Source: an uncultured Planctomycetota bacterium (lineage in GTDB: Bacteria; Planctomycetota; Phycisphaerae; UBA1845; UTPLA1). Taken from it: a stretch of 64,000 nucleotides of DNA. A program made the position numbers and the translations under genes. Numbering within the stretch: position 1 is the first letter of the stretch; each line of letters begins with the position of its first letter. Of the stretch, positions 7,657 through 16,227 are shown one piece after another. Under the pieces are notes generated by a model, which was not told the DNA's origin, searched no databases, and was given only the letters and a program-made list of their open reading frames with translations. The stretch is from positions 1 through 64,000 of the forward strand of contig CAADGE010000030.1 of NCBI GenBank assembly GCA_900696465.1, in the 5' to 3' direction.

Positions 7657-10188
7657 ATGACGAAGAAAACCAAGCTTGTGATCATCGGAGGTGTCGCCGG
7701 CGGAGCGACCGCCGCAGCACGAGCACGGCGGCTTTCCGAAGACGCCGAAATTGTGGTCTTCGAGCGAGGACCGTATGTTTCCTTCGCGAACTGCGGCCTG
7801 CCGTATCACATCGGCGGCGAGATCGCCGAGCGCGACAAGCTCCTGCTGCATACGCCCGATTCGCTCAAGGCGCGGCATGCGCTCGACGTGCGTGTGCGCA
7901 CCGAGGCCCTTGCCATCGACCGCGCGGCGAAAGTCGTGAAAGTCCGACGACTCGATGATGGACAGACCTACGACGAACCCTACGACAAGATCATTCTCTC
8001 CACCGGGGCCGCGCCGATCCGCCCTCCGCTGCCGGGCATTAACCACCCGAAGATCTATACGCTCCGCACGGTGCCCGACATGGACCGAATCAAGGCGGCC
8101 GCGGAAGCAGCAAAAGCCGCGATCGTCGTCGGTGGCGGGTTCATCGGCCTGGAGATGGCCGAGAACCTGAGCCGTCGCGGGCTTGTCGTGCATCTCGTCG
8201 AGTTGCTCGATCAGGTGATGCCGCCCTTGGACAAGGAGATGGCCGGCATCATCGCGCAGCAGCTCATCCTGCACGGTGTAAAACTCCATCTGTCCGACGC
8301 GGTCGAGTCGTTCGACGACGAAGGCGGGGGTGTGCGTGTCAAGCTCAAGAGCGGTGCGTCACTTTCCGCCGATCTGGTCGTGCTCTCAATCGGCGTGCGG
8401 CCGGAGTCAAAGCTCGCCCAGGATGCGGGGCTGACCATCGGTGAGCGCGGCGGCATCGTTGTCGATGAGCACATGCGCACGAGCGACCCCGACATCTACG
8501 CTGTCGGCGACGCCGTCGTCACAAAGGACTACGTCACCGGCGCAGACACGCTCATCCCGCTCGCTGGCCCGGCGAACCGGCAGGGACGCATCGCGGCGGA
8601 AAACATCTTCGGACGCGCGAGCGTCTACCGCGGCTCGCAGGGAACGAGCATTGTGCGCGTCTTCGATCTGGTCGTCGGCATGACTGGTGCCAGCGAGAAG
8701 GTGCTCAAGCGAGCTGGCCTCAACTACGAGAAGGTGTACATCCACCCGGCGCATCACGTCGGCTACTTCCCCGGCGCACAGCAGATGTCCATCAAGCTGC
8801 TCTTCGCCAGAGCGGACGGCCGCGTGCTCGGCGCGCAGATCACCGGCGGCGAGGGCGTGGACAAGCGGATCGACGTCCTGGCGACGGCGATTCAGGCGAA
8901 GCTGACGGTGTATGACCTCGAAGAGATGGAGCTGGCGTACGCCCCGCAGTTCGGTGCGGCCAAGGACCCGATCAACATGGCCGGCTTTGTCGCGGCAAAC
9001 GTACTGCGCGGCGACACGAAGATCGTGCATGCCGACCAGCTCCCTGACGGCGTGCTGCTTGATGTTCGAACGAAGGCCGAACATGACGCCGGCGCGATCC
9101 CCGGTGCGATGCATTTACCCATCGACGAACTCCGCGCCCGCCATCACGAACTGCCAAAAGACAAGCCGATCATCGCCTACTGCGCCGTCGGCCTTCGCGG
9201 CTACACGGCCTCGCGCATTCTGAAGCAATTGGGATACGACGTTTGCAATCTGTCCGGCGGCATAAAGACGTATCGCGCTTTTCATCCGGACGCGGCAGGC
9301 ACGACACCGACAGGATCAACACCGCAAGGCGGCGCGGTGATGCGCGATGCGGCACGATCGACTTCGAGCGACGAGACGGATACGGCATCGCCGGGCATCG
9401 CACCCTCGACGATAACAACGGCAGCGTCCGCAACCAGCACGGAACTCGACGTACGCGGTCAGCAGTGCCCCGGCCCGATCGTAGCAATCTGTGACTCGCT
9501 GGCTTCGCTGCGCGACGGCGACCTGCTGCGCGTCCGCGCGACCGATCCGGGCTTCGCCGCAGACATCCCCGCTTGGTGCCGCCAGACCGGCAACGAGCTG
9601 GTCGAAGTCCGCCCGGAGAATGGTCATTACGTCGCGACGATCCGCAAACACAGCGGGTCTTCGCAGGCCGATGCGCCGCCACAGGCGTCCTGCACGAGTG
9701 GCACGACCTCGCAATTGGCTAAGGACAAAACGATCGTTGTTTTCTCGAGTGATCTCGATCGTGTCATGGCGGCGTTAATCATCGCGAACGGCGCAGCGTC
9801 GATGGGGCAGAAGGTCACGCTCTTTTTCACCTTCTGGGGACTCAACGTGCTTCGCAAGGATGCGCCGCAGGCAGAAGGCAAGCCGCTCATGGATCGGCTC
9901 CTTGGCTGGATAATGCCGCGCGGCCCCGCGAAGCTGACCCTGTCAAAGCTGAACATGGCCGGCATGGGCACCCTGATGATGAAACAGACCATGCGCCGCA
10001 AGCAGGTGGCGACGCTCGACGAGCTGATGCAACTGGCCCGGCGTAGCGGCGTTCGGCTGGTGGCCTGCGCGATGTCCATGGATGTCATGGGCATCCGCCG
10101 TGATGAACTGATCGATGGGATCGAGATCGGCGGCGTCGGGACCTACCTCGATGCCTCTGCCACCGCCAACGTAAACCTCTTCATTTGA
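7657..10188 (+). CDS. four-domain sulfur-transfer flavoprotein: CoADR-Rhodanese-TusA-DsrE2
   Basis: This 843-residue protein joins four sulfur-handling modules. Residues 1-455 are an FAD/NAD(P)H-dependent CoA-disulfide/persulfide reductase with two Rossmann glycine motifs (GGVAGGATAA, VVGGGFIGLE) and the redox Cys46 in SFANCGLPY. Residues 456-545 are a rhodanese domain with active Cys509. Residues about 596-665 are TusA with CPGP (Cys604). Residues about 690-843 are DsrE2-like with Cys804 in ACAMSMDVMGI. A Ser/Thr/Ala-rich linker (545-595) joins the second and third modules. Such fusions move sulfane sulfur along cysteines and reduce polysulfide or CoA persulfide. AGGAG at 7644-7648 supports this start. 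It is the only gene cotranscribed with arsR and is probably induced by sulfide or persulfide. The protein is cytoplasmic. Confidence 0.93.
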   Translation: MTKKTKLVIIGGVAGGATAAARARRLSEDAEIVVFERGPYVSFANCGLPYHIGGEIAERDKLLLHTPDSLKARHALDVRVRTEALAIDRAAKVVKVRRLDDGQTYDEPYDKIILSTGAAPIRPPLPGINHPKIYTLRTVPDMDRIKAAAEAAKAAIVVGGGFIGLEMAENLSRRGLVVHLVELLDQVMPPLDKEMAGIIAQQLILHGVKLHLSDAVESFDDEGGGVRVKLKSGASLSADLVVLSIGVRPESKLAQDAGLTIGERGGIVVDEHMRTSDPDIYAVGDAVVTKDYVTGADTLIPLAGPANRQGRIAAENIFGRASVYRGSQGTSIVRVFDLVVGMTGASEKVLKRAGLNYEKVYIHPAHHVGYFPGAQQMSIKLLFARADGRVLGAQITGGEGVDKRIDVLATAIQAKLTVYDLEEMELAYAPQFGAAKDPINMAGFVAANVLRGDTKIVHADQLPDGVLLDVRTKAEHDAGAIPGAMHLPIDELRARHHELPKDKPIIAYCAVGLRGYTASRILKQLGYDVCNLSGGIKTYRAFHPDAAGTTPTGSTPQGGAVMRDAARSTSSDETDTASPGIAPSTITTAASATSTELDVRGQQCPGPIVAICDSLASLRDGDLLRVRATDPGFAADIPAWCRQTGNELVEVRPENGHYVATIRKHSGSSQADAPPQASCTSGTTSQLAKDKTIVVFSSDLDRVMAALIIANGAASMGQKVTLFFTFWGLNVLRKDAPQAEGKPLMDRLLGWIMPRGPAKLTLSKLNMAGMGTLMMKQTMRRKQVATLDELMQLARRSGVRLVACAMSMDVMGIRRDELIDGIEIGGVGTYLDASATANVNLFI

Positions 10189-10216
10189 GGCCCCCGTGCG
10201 GTATCCGTGGCCTCAA
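10185..10216 (+). terminator. stem-loop at the end of the sulfur-transfer gene
   Basis: TTGAGGCC (10185-10192) pairs perfectly with GGCCTCAA (10209-10216) around a 16-base loop, starting in the last codons of the gene. There is no T tract, so it may be a weak terminator or an mRNA-end stabiliser. Confidence 0.4.
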
Positions 10217-10236
10217 GGCCCGAAAACATCGACGGG

Positions 10237-10266
10237 TTGACCTGTACAGGCCCGGAAAAGTATACT
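10237..10266 (+). promoter_or_regulatory. promoter with long leader for the matrixin-like gene
   Basis: TTGACC (10237-10242), an 18-base spacer and TATACT (10261-10266) form a good sigma-70-type promoter. Transcription would begin near 10273, leaving a leader of about 190 nt before the ATG at 10461. The leader ends with a perfect hairpin GAGATCA-ATTCG-TGATCTC at 10416-10434, about 12 bases before GGAGGAG. I recognise no known riboswitch in it. Confidence 0.55.
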
Positions 10267-10460
10267 GGTAAGGACTTCCGATCATCCGCTTTCGGGAGTC
10301 GCTCGCAAATGTAGCGCGAGTGCGGGAACAGGCCTGCCGACCAAGCCGTTACCGAAACTGCAGACAGCAACCGCGCGAGCCTCCGGGATGGGCGGCCCGC
10401 GAGCAGCACGCGCTCGAGATCAATTCGTGATCTCCACGCGACGATGGAGGAGCGTAAAGA

Positions 10461-13127
10461 ATGTCTTCGATTCGTGCGGCAACGATCGGGCTCTTAATCC
10501 TGGCGGCAGGCGGCTACTGGTTCATCTCGATCGATACACCTGATCGATCCTCGTCCAGCGTAGAAGCAACCGCCGTCGTCGAGCAGCGCGCGCATCCGAT
10601 TGATCCGCCGCCGTCAGCGATCACGCTTGATTCATCCGCCGGGGCCGACCTCGCGTCTGCATCACCGTCTATCGAATCGCCATCCGCTTGCTCCAGCGAC
10701 GATACCCAGACGGTGCAGATTGACACATCAGACCTCGATCCGGACATCCTCGCCCGCGCGGCGACGATGGATCAACCCATCGACCTCGATACCCTCCGAC
10801 TCGCCACGCGCGTTAAGAAGATTGTGGACGGCAACCCGTACGCGGCCTCTCCGCCGATCTTCTGTTATGAAGAGGGTACCGACCCTGAACGAATGTCGCG
10901 ATTGTGGGAACTGGTCCCCGAGCTGAATCCCTACGCGCGCTACCAGTTCAACGACAACAATCGCTGGGGTGGCAGCGGCCTGCAAGGCCAGCCGCTCACC
11001 CTCACCTGGAGTCTCGTGCCCGACGGCCTGTCAGTGGACGGCGGAACGAGCGAACTCTTCAGCCGGCTCGATGCCCAGTTCGGCAATCGGGCGTTGTGGA
11101 TCAGCCGCATCGAGCAGTCCTTCAGCCGCTGGGCCGAACTGAGCGGCATGAGCTATACGCGCGTGACTGCTCCGGGTGTGGACTGGGACGACGGCGCCGC
11201 GTGGTTCACCGCCGGCGGCCCGACCCGCGGCGACGTGCGAATCGCCATGATCGATATCGACGGCGGTGGAGGCGTTCTCGCCTATAACTACTTCCCGCCA
11301 ACCGGCGACATGGTGCTCGATCGGTCGGAGTCCTGGGGCTCTCAGGCCGCCAACAACTACCGCTTCTTCCGCAACGTGCTGATGCACGAGCACGGCCACG
11401 GCCTGGGCTTCTCCCACATCTGCCCGATCTACAACCTCTGGCTGATGGAGCCGTTCCTCAACACCGGCTTCGACGGGCCGCAGCACGACGAAATCCGTGC
11501 CGTCCATCGAGGTTACGGAGACGCATTCGAACCGAACAACACGTTTGCACAGGCCACCTACGTCGGCAACGTCATCTTCGGCTCGCCGATCGTGATTGGC
11601 ACGACGCCCCTGCCGGCCGTCACCAACGGCTCGCTGCTGAGCATCGACGGAAACAACGACATTGACTGGTACCGCTTTACCGTCATCGCCGAATCCACGG
11701 CGACTGCCACGGTCACCCCTGTCGGCCGGATCTACGACAACAGTCCGCAGCAGTGCTCAGGGCAGCTCGGCAACTGCTGTGCTTTTAACATCATCGACAG
11801 CCGCGAGATGGCGATGCTCAATATCGAAATCTACGCTTCCAACGGCACCACGCTTCTTGCCGGCGCCTACGCCAACGCACCCGGCGCATCGGCCACCGTC
11901 ACTGATGTCGAACTGCCCGGCAGCCCCGGCGATTATTACATCCGCATCAGCAAAGCCGATTCCGGCGTGACGTCGCAGCTCTATCGCATTGACCTTGCCG
12001 TGATCACCGTCGGCGCTGACATCAGTCCGCCGCAGCCCAATCCCAGCGCCTTCGAGGTGCCACCCACTCCGATCAGCACGAACACCATCACCATGACTGC
12101 TGCCGAGGCCAGCGATGCTACGGCGCCGATCCTGTACCAGTTCAACTTCTTCAGCGGCGGCAGCGGCGGTGGCCCCAGCAGTCTCTTCCAGGAAGACCGC
12201 ACGTGGAGCGACACCGGCCTCCTGCCGAATCGCTACTACACCTACCGCCTGCGCACTCGAGATAGTGCTCCGCATCCCGGCCCGAACACGGGCGACTACT
12301 CGGAGAACTACACCACCGCCACCTTCATCGATACGCCGGCCGGGATCTCCTTCGGTACGATCACCGACAGCAGCATCCAGATGATGCTCATCGCACCGCT
12401 CCCGAGCTTCTATCAGGTCGAGCTGTCCGGCATCCTCTTTGAATCCACCACCCCCGGCGGAAACGACGGCATTCAGGAGTGGATCCAGGTAACCAGCGAC
12501 ACGGCCATCAATCTCGCGCCAAACACTCAGTACGAGTTCCGCGCCAAGGCGAGAAACCGAATGGGCATCGAGACAAGCACCTACAGCCCGCCGAACTCGG
12601 CGGTCACGCTGGCCGTCGCACCTTCCGTACCGACGCTGGCGAATCCTTCGAGCGCCTCGATGAAGATCAACCCGGATGCCGGCGCCAATCCGGCGCACAC
12701 CGAGCTGGCCATCCTCTGTGTGGCCACCTCGCCTCATGACGCCAACTGGGAAGGCAAGTATGCCGATGCCGCGGGCGCTCCGAGTGCCACAGCCGTATGG
12801 CAGACTGATGCAGCGTGGGGCAATCGCACCCTGACCGGCATGCAGCCCAGCACACACTACACGTTCGTCGTCCGCGCGAGGAACCTGAACCACATTGAGA
12901 CGGTGGCCGGACCATCGGCATCCCTTACCACGCAAGTCCCCGGTTACTGTGATCTGCTCGGCGACATCAACGACGACGGATTCGTGGACGGTCTCGATAT
13001 CGCGGGCTTCATGCGCGTCATCCTCGGCATCCCCGACGTCGGCGACAATATCAATTGTGCAGACTACGGCAACGGAGATGTTCTGCTCGACGCCGGAGAC
13101 TTCGCAGGCGATCTGCTGGACGACTGA
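10461..13127 (+). CDS. secreted matrixin-like zinc protease with dockerin-like tail
   Basis: This 888-residue exported protease has an N-terminal hydrophobic anchor or signal (residues 5-23). A Ser/Ala/Asp-rich propeptide-like region follows. The metzincin zinc site HEHGHGLGFSH starts at residue 309 and has the three His ligands and catalytic Glu of matrixins. A pre-peptidase-like beta domain around NDIDWYRFTV follows, then two or three fibronectin-type-III-like domains (PNTQYEFRAKARN, PSTHYTFVVRARN). The C-terminal dockerin-like pair is GDINDDGFVDGLDIAGF and a degenerate second calcium loop. It is probably calcium-stabilised and surface-bound or released. GGAGGAG precedes the ATG. No inhibitor or partner gene is adjacent. 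The substrate is unknown. Confidence 0.88.
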   Translation: MSSIRAATIGLLILAAGGYWFISIDTPDRSSSSVEATAVVEQRAHPIDPPPSAITLDSSAGADLASASPSIESPSACSSDDTQTVQIDTSDLDPDILARAATMDQPIDLDTLRLATRVKKIVDGNPYAASPPIFCYEEGTDPERMSRLWELVPELNPYARYQFNDNNRWGGSGLQGQPLTLTWSLVPDGLSVDGGTSELFSRLDAQFGNRALWISRIEQSFSRWAELSGMSYTRVTAPGVDWDDGAAWFTAGGPTRGDVRIAMIDIDGGGGVLAYNYFPPTGDMVLDRSESWGSQAANNYRFFRNVLMHEHGHGLGFSHICPIYNLWLMEPFLNTGFDGPQHDEIRAVHRGYGDAFEPNNTFAQATYVGNVIFGSPIVIGTTPLPAVTNGSLLSIDGNNDIDWYRFTVIAESTATATVTPVGRIYDNSPQQCSGQLGNCCAFNIIDSREMAMLNIEIYASNGTTLLAGAYANAPGASATVTDVELPGSPGDYYIRISKADSGVTSQLYRIDLAVITVGADISPPQPNPSAFEVPPTPISTNTITMTAAEASDATAPILYQFNFFSGGSGGGPSSLFQEDRTWSDTGLLPNRYYTYRLRTRDSAPHPGPNTGDYSENYTTATFIDTPAGISFGTITDSSIQMMLIAPLPSFYQVELSGILFESTTPGGNDGIQEWIQVTSDTAINLAPNTQYEFRAKARNRMGIETSTYSPPNSAVTLAVAPSVPTLANPSSASMKINPDAGANPAHTELAILCVATSPHDANWEGKYADAAGAPSATAVWQTDAAWGNRTLTGMQPSTHYTFVVRARNLNHIETVAGPSASLTTQVPGYCDLLGDINDDGFVDGLDIAGFMRVILGIPDVGDNINCADYGNGDVLLDAGDFAGDLLDD

Positions 13128-13141
13128 CCATCCATTCGACT

Positions 13142-13168
13142 TGCACCCGCAGCCGTAAGGCTGTTGCA
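13142..13168 (+). terminator. stem-loop after the matrixin-like gene
   Basis: CAGCC (13150-13154), loop GTAA and GGCTG (13159-13163) form a tight hairpin, flanked by TGCA on both sides that can extend it. It lies 15-40 bases after the stop. No strong T run follows. Confidence 0.4.
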
Positions 13169-13257
13169 GACGACGGATGGCTGTGCGCGCAGCCGGGCCG
13201 GCTATAATCACCCGGAAGCGGTCGATGTTTCTAACGCATCCGCTGTCCGGTGCTGCC

Positions 13258-14151
13258 ATGATGATCCGTGAGCCGGCCGTCGCCGGCAGGTTCTATCCAA
13301 GAGAACGATCGGCCTGCAACTCCAGTATCGAGGAGTGTCTTCGTGCCGCCGCTGCGCCCCCACAGGACGCAACATCCGGTGAGCGCATTCTCGGGGGCAT
13401 TGTTCCACATGCCGGCTGGATCTGCAGCGGGGCGGTAGCCGCTGGCGTCCTCCGGGAAATCGCCCATCGCATGAAACAGACCCCCATCGATGCCTACATC
13501 ATCTTCGGCGCGATACACGTGCTGCACGTCGGCCGGGCGGCGGTCTTTCCATCCGGCGCGTGGGAAACACCCCTGGGCCTTGCGGATGTCGAAGCCCGGA
13601 TCGTCGATCGGCTCTGCGGACAGTGCGGCCTGCTCGAAAGCGACCCTCATGCGCACGAGGAAGAACACAGCATCGAAGTCGAAGTGCCGTTTCTCCAGCA
13701 TCTGTCGCCCGGAGTGCCGATTGTTCCCATTATGGTGCCCGTTACGGAGCAGGCCGCCGATCTCGGGGCGGCGATCGGCCGCACCTGTGCCAATTTCGGC
13801 ATCCGCGCCTGTTTCCTCTGCTCGACCGATCTGACGCACTACGGCCCGGCCTACGGCTTTACGCCGCATGGCTCGGGTCGCGAGGGGCTCACATGGGCAA
13901 AGAACGTCAACGACCGGAGAATGATTGACCTGATGCTGAACCTGCGTGAGCGCGAAGCGGTGAAGGAAGCGGTGACGAATCGAAATGCCTGCGGCGGCGG
14001 CGCGATCGCCGCCACGCTGGCGGCCTGTAAGGTTGCAGGCGCGCGGCGCGCAACGCTCCTCCAGCACACCTCCAGTGAGGAAGTGCTGACGTCGCTGGGG
14101 TACCCCGCCTCCGAAGACGCCGTCGGCTACGCGGGGATACTCATCGAGTAA
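13258..14151 (+). CDS. MEMO-family protein (AmmeMemoRadiSam system protein B)
   Basis: This 297-residue protein shows the MEMO signature from the start: REPAVAGRFYP, then GGIVPHAGWICSGAVAA, EEEHSIEVEVPFLQ, a STDLTHYGPAYGF stretch and the late Cys-Gly-Gly-Gly. MEMO proteins share a fold with extradiol dioxygenases and bind metal through conserved His/Cys. In bacteria they often accompany an AMMECR1 domain and a radical-SAM enzyme, but neither is present here, so this copy stands alone. ATGs at 13258 and 13261 are adjacent. A TATAAT at 13203-13208 may be its -10 box. The reaction is not known. Confidence 0.9.
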   Translation: MMIREPAVAGRFYPRERSACNSSIEECLRAAAAPPQDATSGERILGGIVPHAGWICSGAVAAGVLREIAHRMKQTPIDAYIIFGAIHVLHVGRAAVFPSGAWETPLGLADVEARIVDRLCGQCGLLESDPHAHEEEHSIEVEVPFLQHLSPGVPIVPIMVPVTEQAADLGAAIGRTCANFGIRACFLCSTDLTHYGPAYGFTPHGSGREGLTWAKNVNDRRMIDLMLNLREREAVKEAVTNRNACGGGAIAATLAACKVAGARRATLLQHTSSEEVLTSLGYPASEDAVGYAGILIE

Positions 14152-14176
14152 GCCGAGGCCGCGGCGAATTCGGCGA

Positions 14177-14410
14177 TCAGAACTGACCCATGTTGTTGAG
14201 GTTCCCTCCAGTCAGCAGGTATTGCAGCGGCAGCAGCATGATGCTGTTGAGCACGCTGAAGACCGTCGAGGGAGCGCTGTTAGCCGCGGTCTGAAAAACC
14301 TGGCTGACGCCGGTCGCGCACTGCGAAAGCTGAAGAAGCGGCATCGCCGCGAGAATCAGGGCAACGCGCCGGGCCAGTCGATAACACTTGAGAAGCTTTG
14401 GATCACTCAT
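14177..14410 (-). CDS. small hydrophobic exported protein
   Basis: This 77-residue protein has a basic N-terminus (KLLKCYRLARR) and a signal-type hydrophobic stretch, ALILAAMPLLQLSQC. The remainder contains a second hydrophobic segment around FSVLNSIMLLPLQYLL. It lies 75 bp downstream of another small gene of similar size, charge pattern and a shared T-FSV motif, so the two probably form a dicistronic unit of related proteins. I recognise no family. Loss of the signal peptide would leave a peptide of about 45 residues. Confidence 0.5.
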   Translation of the reverse strand: MSDPKLLKCYRLARRVALILAAMPLLQLSQCATGVSQVFQTAANSAPSTVFSVLNSIMLLPLQYLLTGGNLNNMGQF

Positions 14411-14485
14411 ATCAGATCTCGTTCGTAAATTCGTGTCTCATGCTAATAGACGCAGCAGATCCCACGTTCAGAAACACAGCCGGGG

Positions 14486-14740
14486 CTACAAAGGGAAAAA
14501 CGGCTGTCGATTCCCGCCGAGGAAGATCTGGATCACGTCCGAAGAAGGAAAGTTCCTGAGCAGCACCTGCTGGATCGAGCCGACAAAAACACTGAACGTC
14601 GCACTGGCGAGCTGCTGGACAATGAGCTGATTCAGCGCGAACGGATCACATCCGCCGGTTGTCATCATCACCGGCATGCCCGCTGCTGCCAGCATCAGAC
14701 GTTTGCGCCAACGATAAAGTCGAATCCACATCGAAGACAT
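14486..14740 (-). CDS. small lipoprotein-like protein
   Basis: This 84-residue protein starts with a basic segment (IRLYRWRKR), a hydrophobic stretch and MTTGGC, which resembles a lipobox, so Cys27 may be lipidated. The mature part (DPFALNQLIVQQLASATF, then SVFVGSIQQVLL) is amphipathic and mildly hydrophobic. GGGAG lies 9 bases before the ATG at 14740; the TTG at 14749 is too close to that site. A structured leader precedes it. Function is unknown. Confidence 0.55.
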   Translation of the reverse strand: MSSMWIRLYRWRKRLMLAAAGMPVMMTTGGCDPFALNQLIVQQLASATFSVFVGSIQQVLLRNFPSSDVIQIFLGGNRQPFFPL

Positions 14741-14772
14741 TCGTAACAACTCCCTACAGGCGAGGAGAACAA

Positions 14773-14850
14773 GGCGAGCCCGACTTTACGTAGCCGGGGG
14801 AACCGTTCACAGTCCCCCAGTGGCCTGGCGGAAACCCGCCAGAGCGAGTC
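14773..14850 (-). promoter_or_regulatory. structured RNA leader of unknown class
   Basis: On the minus strand this segment folds as two stems. The first is CTGGCGG against CCGCCAG (plus coordinates 14825-14842) closed by a 4-base loop. The second is GGGGGA against TCCCCC (14796-14801 and 14113+700, that is 14813-14818), which could be extended by GCC/GGC pairs at 14793-14795 and 14822-14824. It ends about 33 bases before the ATG of the small lipoprotein-like gene. I could not match it to a known riboswitch. Confidence 0.45.
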
Positions 14851-15054
14851 GAAGTTTATATGCCGGAAGCAAGCGCCGCAACCGGTACGCAGTTTCACCT
14901 GCAACCTAATAATCCCTTCATCGACCGAACCACGGCAGGCGGGCAAATCGGCCGGAATTCATCAACCCGTGTCCCCTGCCTCCAGGGCTTACGATGCCGT
15001 CGGTCACTTCTCACGCGGAGGCCTCCTGCTGCCCGACCGCGTACAATCAGGAGC

Positions 15055-16209
15055 ATGCCCAGTCCCCGGACCAACGAACCTGCCGGTCGAATCTCACCCG
15101 CGCAGGCCGCACGGATGCACCGTCGATTACTGTCGTGGTTTGATCGTCATCGGCGCGACCTGCCCTGGCGGCGGACGAAGGATCCCTACCGCGTCTGGAT
15201 CAGTGAAATGATGTTGCAGCAGACCCAGGTGGCCACGGCCCTGCCCTACTACGAAAAATTCCTCGCAGCGTTTCCCACCGTGCGCCGGCTTGCCGCGGCC
15301 AAGCTCGATGACGTCCTGCGGCACTGGGCGGGTCTCGGTTACTACGCCCGCGCCCGCAACATGCACCGTGCAGCGAAGATGATCGTGGAAGAGCTGGGTG
15401 GAGAGTTTCCCTCAAACCGCGAAGGCCTCCTGAAGCTCCCCGGTATCGGGCCCTACAGTGCCGCTGCCATTGCATCGATCGTGTACGACGAGCCCGCCGC
15501 CGTCGTCGACGGCAACGTCATCCGTGTCATCTCTCGCCTTTTTGGCGTGCCCAAGGACGTGACAAGCACCGACGGGAAGCGGACGATTACCGGCTGGGCG
15601 GATGCCCTGATCCCGACCAAGCGGTGCGGTGATTTCAATCAGGCGATGATGGAACTCGGCGCCACCGTCTGTTTACCAGGGAGCGCGGCCCGCTGTGATG
15701 ATTGTCCGCTGCACGGAAACTGCCGTGCCCTTGCTGCCGGTGCCGTGGCACGACTGCCGTTCAAACGAAAGCGGACCAAGGTCACAAAAGAGGTACACGT
15801 GGTTGCGGCCGTGCGACGCGGCCGAAGGTGGCTCGCCGTACAGCGTCCGCAGAATGGACTGTGGGGCGGACTCTGGGAGCTGCCGACAGCCGTCGCCGAC
15901 GATACCGTTCCTGCGCGCCTTGCAACCAGTCTTGCAAAGCAGTACGCGCGTCAGCGCAGCGCGTCGCAGCCGATTCGTTTTTGCAAGCTGGAGCGCGTGC
16001 TGAGTCATCGGCGAATCGAATTCGTCGGCTTTCGCTTCGAATCAAACAGCCAAGATTGCCGAAACGACGCTAAGACCAGGCAGAATTCGGCCACTCCACA
16101 GCCGTCGCGGTGGTTGACACTCGGCCAGCTCCGAGCCCTTCCGATGTCCACGGCGATGCAAGCAGTCATCCGCGAATTGGAGCAGGCGACCGCGCTGCAA
16201 AAGGCCTGA
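15055..16209 (+). CDS. mutY: adenine DNA glycosylase MutY
   Basis: MutY removes adenine mispaired with 8-oxoguanine. The 384-residue protein has the HhH-GPD core: DLPWRRTKDPYRVWISE with catalytic Glu51, the MLQQTQV motif, the hairpin LPGIGPYSAAAI and catalytic Asp152 in VVDGNVIRV. A [4Fe-4S] loop uses Cys206, 214, 217 and 223. The first spacing is seven residues, one more than the usual six. The C-terminal NUDIX-like domain (QRPQNGLWGGLWELP, LERVLSHRRIEF) recognises 8-oxoG. The ATG at 15055 with AGGAG just upstream is preferred over the 14860 ATG, which would add 65 unrelated residues. It is monocistronic. Confidence 0.95.
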   Translation: MPSPRTNEPAGRISPAQAARMHRRLLSWFDRHRRDLPWRRTKDPYRVWISEMMLQQTQVATALPYYEKFLAAFPTVRRLAAAKLDDVLRHWAGLGYYARARNMHRAAKMIVEELGGEFPSNREGLLKLPGIGPYSAAAIASIVYDEPAAVVDGNVIRVISRLFGVPKDVTSTDGKRTITGWADALIPTKRCGDFNQAMMELGATVCLPGSAARCDDCPLHGNCRALAAGAVARLPFKRKRTKVTKEVHVVAAVRRGRRWLAVQRPQNGLWGGLWELPTAVADDTVPARLATSLAKQYARQRSASQPIRFCKLERVLSHRRIEFVGFRFESNSQDCRNDAKTRQNSATPQPSRWLTLGQLRALPMSTAMQAVIRELEQATALQKA

Positions 16210-16227
16210 CGCTGTACCTCTTCCGAG

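Noticed and set aside
11757-13259. 500-residue antisense reading frame
   Set aside because: It mirrors the end of the matrixin-like protease, whose FnIII and dockerin-like motifs are clear. No motif or ribosome site supports the antisense frame.
14773-14850. Known riboswitch (cobalamin or cyclic-di-GMP type)
   Set aside because: I compared the stem layout and conserved bases from memory and found only loose likeness, so I report it as an unclassified structured leader. A covariance-model search would decide.
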